Below are positions 21,897 through 28,150 of a DNA stretch of 28,279 nucleotides, piece after piece. The DNA lies in the IMG/VR virus record IMGVR_UViG_3300021594_000265, positions 1 through 28,279 of that record. The stretch is one strand, 5' to 3'. Under the pieces are notes generated by a model, which saw only the letters and a program-made list of their open reading frames with translations, was not told the DNA's origin and ran no database searches. Numbering within the stretch: the first letter of the stretch is position 1; each line of letters begins with the position of its first letter. The DNA comes from a virus. The position numbers and the translations under genes are program-made.

Positions 21897-24526
21897 GGCC
21901 TTCTCCTAGTTCCTCTTGCATCTCCAGAGGCGCCTCCGCCCCCAGAACTTCCGCCACCGCTTGAACCACCAGTACTTGAACCAGTAGAACCTGTTGCTGC
22001 ACCAACTGCATTAATAGCAGCGCCTGCAGCCACAACGGCAGCAACTACCATTTCTGTTGCTTCTTCACGTTCTTCGGGGGACATATCAGCACCGATACTT
22101 CCAAGTGCTTGTAGGGCTTGACCAGGGTCATCAAATATTGCGCCAATTAACTCCGCAGGGTTCTCTAGTAGCACGAGAGCCGCGGCAACGTCTGCTGTAA
22201 TTATAACTTCATTACCGTTTTCATCCTGCCTAACCTCGACAGGAGTCTCTGGTGGAAGGTCCTGATAAGCAATTCCAGCATCCTGAATCTGCTCTTTTGT
22301 AAGGGTTTCTCCTGGAGCAACAGACTCAATAAGGGCTGTAGCAACTAGGTCCCTCTCAGCCTCGCTCAGCTTGCCATCCTCTTTAAGGGCGTCAACTAGG
22401 GCAGTAACCTCTTCAGCAGTAACTTCGCCATCTGCGTTCAGGGCATCCATAACGTCTTCAGCATCAGCAGCGGTAAGGTTGCCGTCAGATAAAACATCTT
22501 CTACAGCAGTAGCGACTTCTTCCTCAGTTGTGATATCCTCTGGTAATGATTCTTCTGACGGACTTTCTGGCTCTGTTTCTGGTAACTCTGGTTGTACTTC
22601 TTCTTCCACGGGTGTTTCGTCTTCCGAAGGAGTCTCCTCGTCTTCTACGACAGGCTCTTCGGGCGCTTCCTCTTGTGGTTGCTCTTCTATGGGTTCTGAT
22701 GGCGTTTCTGTATCAGGGTCAGGCTCAGTAGATGGATTTTCAGAATCTGTCGGAGGAAGAGTGGTTGTCTCATCGTCAGAAGGAGACTCTGGAATTTCTG
22801 GAACTTCAGGCTCAGTTGGCTCTGAAGAAGAAGCTTCTTCTTGAGCAGCATCTGCAGCAGCCTGAGCAGCAAGGGCAGCAGCAATCGCAGCAGCCTCAGC
22901 CTGAGCAGCAGCCATCGCAGCCTGAGCAGCAGCATCAGCAGCAGCAATCGCAGCAGCCTGAGCAGCCGCTTGTTGAGCAGCAACTTGGGCCGCAAGCTCA
23001 GCAGCAGCTTGAGCAGCTTGTTGCGCGGCTAGTTGAGCAGCAGCTTCAGCAGCAAGCCGAGCAGCCTCAGCAGCAGCAGCCTGTTGAGCCGCTAATTGAG
23101 CAGCCTGAGCCTCCGCTTCAATACGAGAGCTCGTACTGGACACCTCAACAGCCATAGCATTAGCTTTTTCAATAGCAGTATCGGCTAATTGATTAGCAGT
23201 TCCCAAAGCCTCAGTAGCAGCAGTAGTAGCAACCTCAGCAGCAGCTGTAACGGTTGTTAGGTTTGTGTTGGCAGCTGTTAGGTTTTCCTGAGCTGTTGTT
23301 AGGTTTTGATTAGCATTTGTTAAATTTTGATTAGCAGTTACTAGGGTAGCTTGTGCAGTATCTAAAGCTGCTTGTTGCTCTGGAGTAGCTGAAGACTGGG
23401 TAAACTCAGAACCAGGAGCTATAGCCCAACCAGTTTGAGGGTTATGACGGTAGAACCAAACAGCTGCTCCCCCACCATTCTCGTAGTACCACAACTCAAA
23501 CTCTTTGCTAGTTCCAGCAGCGATAGTGGATGCAGCAATACTTCCTCCGCCACCTTTGTCATACCAATCATTAATAACAAGTTGACCATTAAGATAGAGC
23601 TTTACCCCGTCATCTGCTGGAGCATATACGTGGCTTACTTCAACTGAGGGTGTCCAAGTACCTGTGTATTTAACAATTGTGTCTTCTGTTCTATAAGAAC
23701 CTGCAATAGGTCCTGAACCCCACTGCTCGTTAATTCCATCTGTATCGGTGGTTGTATGAATTAATGGGGTGTTGTTGTTTAAAACTGGGGAAGCGTTCTG
23801 TCCATGTGCAGCGTAAACCTCCACCTTTAGTCCAGGAGTAGTAACTTCTTCTACGGCAGCTTGAGCTGTTGCTACTTCAGTAGTAGCAACTGCTACAACA
23901 GCAGTCTTATCTTCTACAACAGTAACCGCAGCAGCGACGGTCGAGGTAGCGGTTTCTACTGTCGCTGCTGCGGGTGCTATAAGTGCAGTGGCGCTATCAG
24001 CAGCTTGCACTAAAGTTGTGGCTGTAGCTAGTGATTCTTGAGCAGCAGTAATTGCTGTTGTAGCTTCAGTAACAGCTGTTACAACTGATGTTTCGGTTGC
24101 AACATTTGTTGGTATAATTGTGTTAGCAACAGTGGCTGTTGCTGTATCAATCTTCTCTTGTATGGAGGTAACAGTAGGTGTCGAAGGAACTGTTGTGGTT
24201 GTTGGTGTTGCCTCTGGTGTGGTGGTTTGGGTGGGCGATGGCGTTTCACTGGATGAAGTTGCGGTTGATGATTCAGTTGGACCAGCTGAAGAAGGAGACT
24301 CTTGAGGCGAAGGCTCTTGTGTCTGAGTTGCAGAAGTCTCAGGAGAGCTGGTTACGACGGGATTCTCGCCTTGCGATGGAGCACTCGTTACGGTCGCTCC
24401 GTCCGAAGGAGCAGGAGTAATCACCTGCTCGTTTGTAGCAGGTTCTTCAGCGTAAGCAGATTGTTGCCCTAGTAAATGAAGGACTGTTGCAAGGAATAGT
24501 GCTGCGAGAATACGCAGTTTATAGAT
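21893..24526 (-). CDS. Secreted, probably membrane-anchored PA14-domain protein with AUC start
   Basis: The protein has about 877 residues if started at the ATC at 24524-24526, five bases after AAGGAG. The first standard start in frame is a GTG (24424), which would lose a perfect signal peptide (YKLRILAALFLATVLHLLG, ending SAYA before EEP). Mature order (precursor numbering): Ser/Thr/Pro-rich stretch to 122; Ala/Thr/Val helices to 227; PA14 domain about 230-365 (ADDGVKLYLNGQLVINDW); ANxNLTT heptads; Ala/Gln-rich coil 470-565; acidic Pro/Glu linker 565-665; three DGxLTxxE units 678-730; hydrophobic helix 826-844; Gly/Ser tail; final RGTRRRP. PA14 domains usually bind carbohydrate. A cell-surface adhesin, exclusion or lysis-aiding protein is plausible. 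It precedes the holin/CHAP cluster. Confidence 0.75.
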   Translation of the reverse strand: MYKLRILAALFLATVLHLLGQQSAYAEEPATNEQVITPAPSDGATVTSAPSQGENPVVTSSPETSATQTQEPSPQESPSSAGPTESSTATSSSETPSPTQTTTPEATPTTTTVPSTPTVTSIQEKIDTATATVANTIIPTNVATETSVVTAVTEATTAITAAQESLATATTLVQAADSATALIAPAAATVETATSTVAAAVTVVEDKTAVVAVATTEVATAQAAVEEVTTPGLKVEVYAAHGQNASPVLNNNTPLIHTTTDTDGINEQWGSGPIAGSYRTEDTIVKYTGTWTPSVEVSHVYAPADDGVKLYLNGQLVINDWYDKGGGGSIAASTIAAGTSKEFELWYYENGGGAAVWFYRHNPQTGWAIAPGSEFTQSSATPEQQAALDTAQATLVTANQNLTNANQNLTTAQENLTAANTNLTTVTAAAEVATTAATEALGTANQLADTAIEKANAMAVEVSSTSSRIEAEAQAAQLAAQQAAAAEAARLAAEAAAQLAAQQAAQAAAELAAQVAAQQAAAQAAAIAAADAAAQAAMAAAQAEAAAIAAALAAQAAADAAQEEASSSEPTEPEVPEIPESPSDDETTTLPPTDSENPSTEPDPDTETPSEPIEEQPQEEAPEEPVVEDEETPSEDETPVEEEVQPELPETEPESPSEESLPEDITTEEEVATAVEDVLSDGNLTAADAEDVMDALNADGEVTAEEVTALVDALKEDGKLSEAERDLVATALIESVAPGETLTKEQIQDAGIAYQDLPPETPVEVRQDENGNEVIITADVAAALVLLENPAELIGAIFDDPGQALQALGSIGADMSPEEREEATEMVVAAVVAAGAAINAVGAATGSTGSSTGGSSGGGSSGGGGASGDARGTRRRP
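22846..23112 (-). repeat. Low-complexity Ala/Gln (GCT-CAG type) coding repeat
   Basis: About 90 codons of Ala with regularly placed Gln, Glu and Leu (AAQLAAQQAA type) encode a long helix or coil in the PA14 protein. The DNA is a degenerate GCAGCAGCCTGAGCAGC repeat. Immediately upstream in the gene (about 23240-23350) is a separate 7-codon repeat encoding ANxNLTT. Confidence 0.8.
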
Positions 24527-24554
24527 AGTTTCTCCTTATTAGAAGGCTATCTTA

Positions 24555-24749
24555 CTATAAATTTAAGTAATTGTTTGGGTCAAATATATTTACAGACTTT
24601 AACTTTAGCGAGTCTGCTTTATCTTTTGCGTGATGTCCGCAAAACATTAACTCTCCGTTAATAAAGGTTACAATAACTTGTGCAGCAGCGCTGCAAGCAT
24701 CACAGCGGTCTTGAGCGGTTAGCTGGCGGTTGACCTCTGTAGTTACCAT
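24555..24749 (-). CDS. DUF7455-like actinobacterial zinc protein
   Basis: The protein has 64 residues. LTAQDRCDACSAAAQVIVTF, then ELMFCGHHAKDKADSL, closely follows the pattern of the small actinobacterial DUF7455 family: Cys16, Cys19, Cys37 and His40 as a zinc site. Its cellular copy is common in Actinobacteria and its function is not established. Here it most likely came from a host and is the best host marker in the window. It lies between the 42-aa gene and the PA14 gene, whose ribosome binding site comes just after its stop. Confidence 0.82.
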   Translation of the reverse strand: MVTTEVNRQLTAQDRCDACSAAAQVIVTFINGELMFCGHHAKDKADSLKLKSVNIFDPNNYLNL

Positions 24750-24751
24750 TG

Positions 24752-24880
24752 TTATTTACCTTTCTTTTTCTTATCTTCTTTTTCGATAGAACGGGACATC
24801 TCATCTTGCGACTCTGCAGTCCAAGACCAGTCTACACCCTCTGGAATATCAAACTGAGACTCAGAACGCTTGTCTGTCAC
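24752..24880 (-). CDS. Small charged protein (42 aa)
   Basis: The GTG at 24880 overlaps the preceding stop (GTGA) behind AAAGG. The protein runs TDKRSESQFDIPEGVDWSWT to an EKEDKKKKGK end, with an acidic/aromatic centre and a lysine tail. It ends three bases before the DUF7455-like gene. Function is unknown. Confidence 0.65.
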   Translation of the reverse strand: MTDKRSESQFDIPEGVDWSWTAESQDEMSRSIEKEDKKKKGK

Positions 24881-25227
24881 TTGATGCCTTTTCTACGCTT
24901 TAACTTAGCTAAAGCGGCTCCGCTTACTGGTCCACCAAGCATATCTGGGTTATCAGTAGCTTCTTGCACTGTAGGGTTTAAATAAACAACGTTCTTTGCA
25001 CCAGCAACACCTTGAGCAACCTCACGGTCGTACCTCTGTGAAGGAGTCATTTTGCTAGTAATTCGGTCTTCTTGAATCTTCTGTACCCGAGCTCTTTTTT
25101 CAAGACCTCGTACGCTTGTCCCTTTTCCACCCATTCCAGGAACAGAGTACTTAGCCTGCATTTTAGACTGCATCTCAGAGTTGATGTCTTCTTGGCTAAG
25201 GCCGAACTGGTTACCATTGTGATTCAT
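24877..25227 (-). CDS. Unknown phage protein (116 aa)
   Basis: The protein is polar and basic with little predicted core: FGLSQEDINSEMQSKMQAKY, a Gly-rich GMGGKGTSVRG, RARVQKIQEDRI, and the C-terminal NPDMLGGPVSGAALAKLKRR. The ATG follows AAGGA. It is one of a chain of short, probably disordered or virion-internal proteins in this operon. No family is recognised. Confidence 0.7.
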   Translation of the reverse strand: MNHNGNQFGLSQEDINSEMQSKMQAKYSVPGMGGKGTSVRGLEKRARVQKIQEDRITSKMTPSQRYDREVAQGVAGAKNVVYLNPTVQEATDNPDMLGGPVSGAALAKLKRRKGIK

Positions 25228-25229
25228 TA

Positions 25230-25454
25230 TTAGTCCTTATACTTATCTGGGATACCCCAAGCACCACCAGGTGCTGGACGTGTAACCTTTACATCTTCCA
25301 TACCCACGCCTCTTGCAGAGTTAACTTTATCGGCAAGACGAGCACGTAGAGGCTCGCCCCAAGGCTGAGCACCGTTACCTTTTGTTCTAGGCTTTGAACC
25401 TGCAGGGTGAGTTCCTACTAGAGCGCTAAACTGACCGCCATCTTTATAGTTCAT
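25230..25454 (-). CDS. Unknown phage protein (74 aa)
   Basis: The protein is Gly/Pro/Lys rich (HPAGSKPRTKGNGAQPWGEP; VTRPAPGGAWGIPDKYKD) and has one helix around residues 35-45. The ATG overlaps the HNH gene stop as ATGA. Composition is like that of its neighbours. No function can be given. Confidence 0.68.
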   Translation of the reverse strand: MNYKDGGQFSALVGTHPAGSKPRTKGNGAQPWGEPLRARLADKVNSARGVGMEDVKVTRPAPGGAWGIPDKYKD

Positions 25455-25744
25455 TTCTCATTCTCTTTCTTGCCTGCGCGGCGCTTGTTCTCTTTAGCAG
25501 TGTTCTTACTGCGAGAGATGGCTCTTAGGTTTCCCTTGGAGTCATTATTATGGTTATTGTCCTTATGGTCAACCGTAATATCTTTAGACTTAATTTTACC
25601 GTTTTTAGACTCATAGTCAGCGCGAGCCTTATTCTTTGATGTGGTAACCCACTTACCGCCAACCTTCTTCTTATAAACATAGATTGGACGCCCACCATTG
25701 GCGTCAGAGCCCTTATAGGGACCAAACTTCTTTGTCTCAGCCAT
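25451..25744 (-). CDS. HNH-family endonuclease
   Basis: The protein has 97 residues from the ATG at 25744, which forms TAATG with the preceding gene; an upstream start at 25756 is less likely. Residues 20-35 (PIYVYKKKVGGKWV) are a beta start. The HNH core is DITVDHKDNNHNNDSKGN (His60, Asp62, Asn72) followed by LRAISRSKNTAKENKRRAG. It is a small DNA-cutting enzyme. Free-standing HNH proteins in phages act in packaging or as homing nucleases; this one is far from terminase, so the homing type is equally possible. Confidence 0.82.
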   Translation of the reverse strand: MAETKKFGPYKGSDANGGRPIYVYKKKVGGKWVTTSKNKARADYESKNGKIKSKDITVDHKDNNHNNDSKGNLRAISRSKNTAKENKRRAGKKENEK

Positions 25745-26007
25745 TAGCAATCCCACTTTCTACGAGCCTTGTTCAAACGGCTGTTAGGGTCTTTAGCAGC
25801 CTTAGGAAAATCTTTTGCTTGTCCAGCGCTACGTGCACAGTAGGACTTACGTCGTGCAGCACTCTTAGGGGACTTCTTTGCCTGTTCTGCTGATACAGGT
25901 GGCTTTAGGTTATGCCCTTGCGCTTTTGCAGAGGCACGGCCTTTTGCATTAAGTCCGCCTTCTTTGTTCTGTCCCTCTTTGCGTGTCCACGCTGGTGATT
26001 TAGCCAT
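25744..26007 (-). CDS. DUF6321-like small basic protein
   Basis: The protein has 87 residues. SPAWTRKEGQNKEGGLNAKG, ARRKSYCARSAG and the end DPNSRLNKARRKWDC match the recurring pattern of a small phage protein I know as DUF6321. It has two cysteines and many Lys/Arg, and is probably nucleic-acid associated. The start is TAATG-coupled, with AAGGAG slightly far upstream. It is common in marine and freshwater phages; its role is not established. Confidence 0.8.
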   Translation of the reverse strand: MAKSPAWTRKEGQNKEGGLNAKGRASAKAQGHNLKPPVSAEQAKKSPKSAARRKSYCARSAGQAKDFPKAAKDPNSRLNKARRKWDC

Positions 26008-26204
26008 TAGTGAGGGTTCTCCTTATGCCAGTCTTTGACGGCCTTGACGCCTTGCTTAATTGTCTTAGAGCCACCCTTTTTTGTCAGGTTAATCTTGTCG
26101 TACTTGCCAGCCTTGGCCTTAGCCTCATGGTCAACAATAACATCACCTTTTTTATTCTTCTTAACGGTGTGTTTAACGCCTTTTACTTTAATTGCCTTTG
26201 CCAC
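26007..26204 (-). CDS. Small basic protein (65 aa)
   Basis: The GTG at 26204 is preferred because GAGGG lies five bases upstream. An ATG at 26216 has its Shine-Dalgarno only two bases away. Lys makes up about a third of the residues (AKAIKVKGVKHTVKKNKKGD, NLTKKGGSKTIKQGVKA). The start overlaps the end of the preceding gene by 17 bases. No domain is recognised. Confidence 0.68.
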   Translation of the reverse strand: MAKAIKVKGVKHTVKKNKKGDVIVDHEAKAKAGKYDKINLTKKGGSKTIKQGVKAVKDWHKENPH

Positions 26205-26439
26205 TGCCGCCCTCATATCCTAAGTTAACAGCATCTGCAATACTATAATTTGGAGTATGCATAGCGCCCTCTTTAGAAAGCGTTTTAGCTGGTCGAGTTT
26301 CAGGAGCAGATGCACACGCATGTGCATCAGGGTGAAACATTTGTACCGCGCCCTGGCGAGTTGGGACTTTCATAGCGTTAGCTCTAATCTCTCTACCGCA
26401 GTTATCGCAGGTAGGAAACTGTCCGCCAGTTCTTTTCAT
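26188..26439 (-). CDS. Small protein with zinc-finger-like motif
   Basis: The protein has 83 residues. CDNCGREIRANAMKV, then MFHPDAHAC, supplies Cys11, Cys14, His36, His40 and Cys42, enough for one zinc site. The rest is polar with a SIADAVNLGYEGGSGKGN end. It is TAATG-coupled to the preceding gene behind GGAG. Function is unknown. Confidence 0.73.
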   Translation of the reverse strand: MKRTGGQFPTCDNCGREIRANAMKVPTRQGAVQMFHPDAHACASAPETRPAKTLSKEGAMHTPNYSIADAVNLGYEGGSGKGN

Positions 26440-26738
26440 TAGTACGAAGCTCCATTGTTTCCCTGTCCTGGGAACCAGTTATCAAAGTTTTCTTTTCTTC
26501 CACCGCCCTGGCCGCCGCCCATTCCTGAGGTCATAGCGTGACCAATCATAGCTCCACGAGCTACTGGACTCTTTGCAACCTTACCAAGCATAGGAAGAGC
26601 TCTCTTTGCTCCAGCAGAAACTGCTGGTCCAACTACGCGAGATGCACCACGTAATGCCGCTGGGCCAACTGCGCGAGCAATTGCAGGTCCCGCCACTCGT
26701 GCTGCTACTCCAATTAACGGTGCTAAAAATGCTGGCAT
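26439..26738 (-). CDS. Ala/Gly-rich amphipathic protein (99 aa)
   Basis: Residues 1-70 are Ala, Val, Gly and Pro with regularly spaced Arg/Lys (LIGVAARVAGPAIARAVGPA), which suggests amphipathic helices able to sit on membranes. The tail is GGGQGGGRKENFDNWFPGQG. It is TAATG-coupled behind AGGAGAA. It might be an ejected virion-internal or membrane-active peptide, but no family is recognised. Confidence 0.68.
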   Translation of the reverse strand: MPAFLAPLIGVAARVAGPAIARAVGPAALRGASRVVGPAVSAGAKRALPMLGKVAKSPVARGAMIGHAMTSGMGGGQGGGRKENFDNWFPGQGNNGASY

Positions 26739-26986
26739 TATCGGGTTCTCCTATTCAATGAACGGTTAAGAATATCTTGTGCTTGTTCAGATACATTGTA
26801 TCTTCCATATGATGGACGTGGCCCATCAAACATCCCATTGGTATTCCGACGAATATCATCCGTCTTCTGTTTTGCTTTCGACGAAGGAGTTTTTTTGGTC
26901 TTTACACCTTTTTTAGCTGCCTTCTTTGGGTAGGCTTCACCAAGAGCACGTTGAGCGCGTGAGCGTCCTGTTGCTGGGTCTTTCAT
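26738..26986 (-). CDS. Small basic protein (82 aa)
   Basis: The ATG at 26986 overlaps the preceding stop as ATGA. A GTG three codons upstream (26995) is the alternative. The protein has an AYPKKAAKKGVKTKKTPSSK basic block and a C-terminal helix (NVSEQAQDILNRSLNRRTR). It is probably nucleic-acid or polyanion binding by composition. Confidence 0.68.
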   Translation of the reverse strand: MKDPATGRSRAQRALGEAYPKKAAKKGVKTKKTPSSKAKQKTDDIRRNTNGMFDGPRPSYGRYNVSEQAQDILNRSLNRRTR

Positions 26987-27183
26987 CTCTTCCACCCCTT
27001 TGGTCGCTTGCCGTACTGGTAACTAGTGCCGTAATAATCTTCTGTGCTCATTGTGGTTGGTAATTGGTTACGTCGTGGGAGATGTGCTGATAAATCACCA
27101 GTCTCACGTTCAAACTTAATTGGTTTAGGCTTTTCATCGCCTAATGTGCGAAACTCCTCAAACGGGTCTTCTGATGGAATCAT
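26983..27183 (-). CDS. Small unknown protein (66 aa)
   Basis: The protein is polar: DPFEEFRTLGDEKPKPIKFE, then HLPRRNQLPTTMSTEDYYG and a basic KRPKGWKR end. Its ATG overlaps the stop of the 28-aa Cys-rich gene as ATGA. No domain is recognised. Confidence 0.66.
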   Translation of the reverse strand: MIPSEDPFEEFRTLGDEKPKPIKFERETGDLSAHLPRRNQLPTTMSTEDYYGTSYQYGKRPKGWKR

Positions 27184-27266
27184 GGACGGTTCTTTTCGCA
27201 GATGCAGTTACAGTCATCAACATCACAGATGCCGTATCTAATCTCGTGGTCGCACTTGTAGCACAT
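27180..27266 (-). CDS. Cys-rich microprotein (28 aa)
   Basis: The ATG shares a base with the preceding stop (TAATG), and the TGA overlaps the next ATG (ATGA). It therefore fits exactly between two genes that would otherwise be 82 bases apart. The sequence is MCYKCDHEIRYGICDVDDCN plus CICEKNRP, with cysteines at 2, 5, 14, 19, 21 and 23. It probably binds a metal ion. Confidence 0.65.
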   Translation of the reverse strand: MCYKCDHEIRYGICDVDDCNCICEKNRP

Positions 27267-27523
27267 TACTCTGTCAACCCTAGGAACTGCATTCCCTTTG
27301 TTAGTCTTTGACCAAGTGTAGGTTTTGGATTGGCGATTGCCATCGCTTCATTATCGTGTCTAGTTGTTGATGGTAGGTCCATACGGGATGCACGACGAGA
27401 GATAGATTTCGGAAAACCTTCGGCTCTGTTAGCTGCGTATGTATCTAGGTGGTAAAGACGTGCTTCATCAAACACATTGTTACGTTTAACGATGCCTTTA
27501 TCGATAGGTCCAAAAGTATCCAT
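27266..27523 (-). CDS. Small unknown protein (85 aa)
   Basis: The protein has a DTFGPIDKGIVKRNNVFDEA start, an arginine-rich centre (SISRRASRMDLPSTTRHD) and a helical GQRLTKGMQFLGL end. Its ATG is two bases after the preceding stop and lacks a clear ribosome binding site, so coupling is likely. No domain is recognised. Confidence 0.68.
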   Translation of the reverse strand: MDTFGPIDKGIVKRNNVFDEARLYHLDTYAANRAEGFPKSISRRASRMDLPSTTRHDNEAMAIANPKPTLGQRLTKGMQFLGLTE

Positions 27524-27525
27524 GG

Positions 27526-27771
27526 TTAAAGTTTAGTCTTATTGCTCTGGTAATACTCAATAAAAGCTAATAAGAGCATATCCACCAATTGAGGTGAGTC
27601 TTTGTGCTTCTCAATGAAATGAGCTTTCCATGCAACGGCGTTGAATTTACTCGAACCACATCCATTGTGAATATCTGTAAATACAACGCGTGCAAATTTG
27701 GAGGTACGTCCCTGGTAATCCAGGGATTCCTCAAGAAAGTCGTAGAAGCTCACCGACGTATAATGACACAA
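27526..27771 (-). CDS. Small unknown protein (81 aa), uncertain start
   Basis: The only starts are TTG (27771) or GTG (27753), neither with a good ribosome binding site. The protein looks folded: SFYDFLEESLDYQGRTSKFA, RVVFTDIHNGCGSSKFNAVA, and a helical WKAHFIEKHKDSPQLVDMLL end. It is not basic like its neighbours. A palindrome lies just upstream. Function is unknown. Confidence 0.62.
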   Translation of the reverse strand: MCHYTSVSFYDFLEESLDYQGRTSKFARVVFTDIHNGCGSSKFNAVAWKAHFIEKHKDSPQLVDMLLLAFIEYYQSNKTKL

Positions 27772-27782
27772 AAGGCTACTGT

Positions 27783-27872
27783 CTAGACAGGTGAATCTAA
27801 AATTTCATCAACCGCGTCATCAATCGTACGGCCACCGTGCTCTGCAGCACAGTTACCGCAGTTCTTGCACAT
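27783..27872 (-). CDS. Cys-rich microprotein (29 aa)
   Basis: The ATG is TAATG-coupled to the 87-aa basic gene. MCKNCGNCAAEHGGRTIDDA then VDEILDSPV gives Cys2, Cys5, Cys8 and His12, a compact metal-binding knuckle with a short acidic helix. It is too short for most gene callers. Confidence 0.6.
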   Translation of the reverse strand: MCKNCGNCAAEHGGRTIDDAVDEILDSPV

Positions 27873-28135
27873 TAGCGCTTAGCGGACTTCTTAGCTGCCT
27901 TCTTTGCTGTCTTCTTGACAGCCTTTTTAGCAGTCTTCTTTACCGCCTTCTTGGCAGTCTTCTTGGCTGGCTTCTTCTTAGCGGCCTTCTTAGCAACGCG
28001 CTTGACAGGCTTCAAGATTTCATCCAACTCTTCTTCCCACACCTGTGCACCAGTTGTGAGGAACTTATCGTCACGAAGGGCCTTGCCTACAATGGCGACG
28101 ATGATTGCGAATACAACGATAATTAAAATTTCCAT
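27872..28135 (-). CDS. Membrane-anchored protein with histone-H1/HupB-like AKK tail
   Basis: The protein has 87 residues from the ATG at 28135; a TTG two codons upstream is the alternative. Residues 2-19 (EILIIVVFAIIVAIVGKA) form one membrane helix. Residues 20-45 form an acidic linker (WEEELDEIL). Residues 46-87 are almost only Lys and Ala with Thr/Pro/Val (AKKAAKKKPAKKTAKKAV, then KKTAKK repeats), as in histone H1 and the tail of mycobacterial HupB. The tail should bind DNA or other polyanions. No strong ribosome binding site is seen. Confidence 0.75.
   Translation of the reverse strand: MEILIIVVFAIIVAIVGKALRDDKFLTTGAQVWEEELDEILKPVKRVAKKAAKKKPAKKTAKKAVKKTAKKAVKKTAKKAAKKSAKR
27876..28001 (-). 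repeat. Lys/Ala codon repeat encoding the AKK tail
   Basis: Repeats of roughly 12 and 24-27 bases encode TAKKAVKK/TAKKAAKK units. The same tract read on the other strand gives a hydrophobic artefact frame. Confidence 0.7.
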
Positions 28136-28150
28136 AACCAAATCATAGGG

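Noticed and set aside
22732-23157. Gln/Pro-rich plus-strand frame of 141 codons
   Set aside because: It is the antisense reading of the Ala/Gln repeat in the PA14 gene.
22846-23350. Regularly repeated DNA that might suggest a CRISPR array
   Set aside because: The repeats are short, degenerate and in coding frame, with no unique spacers.
27791-28126. Leu-rich, membrane-like plus-strand frame
   Set aside because: It is the complement of the AKK codon repeat; hydrophobicity is a by-product of Lys/Ala codons.
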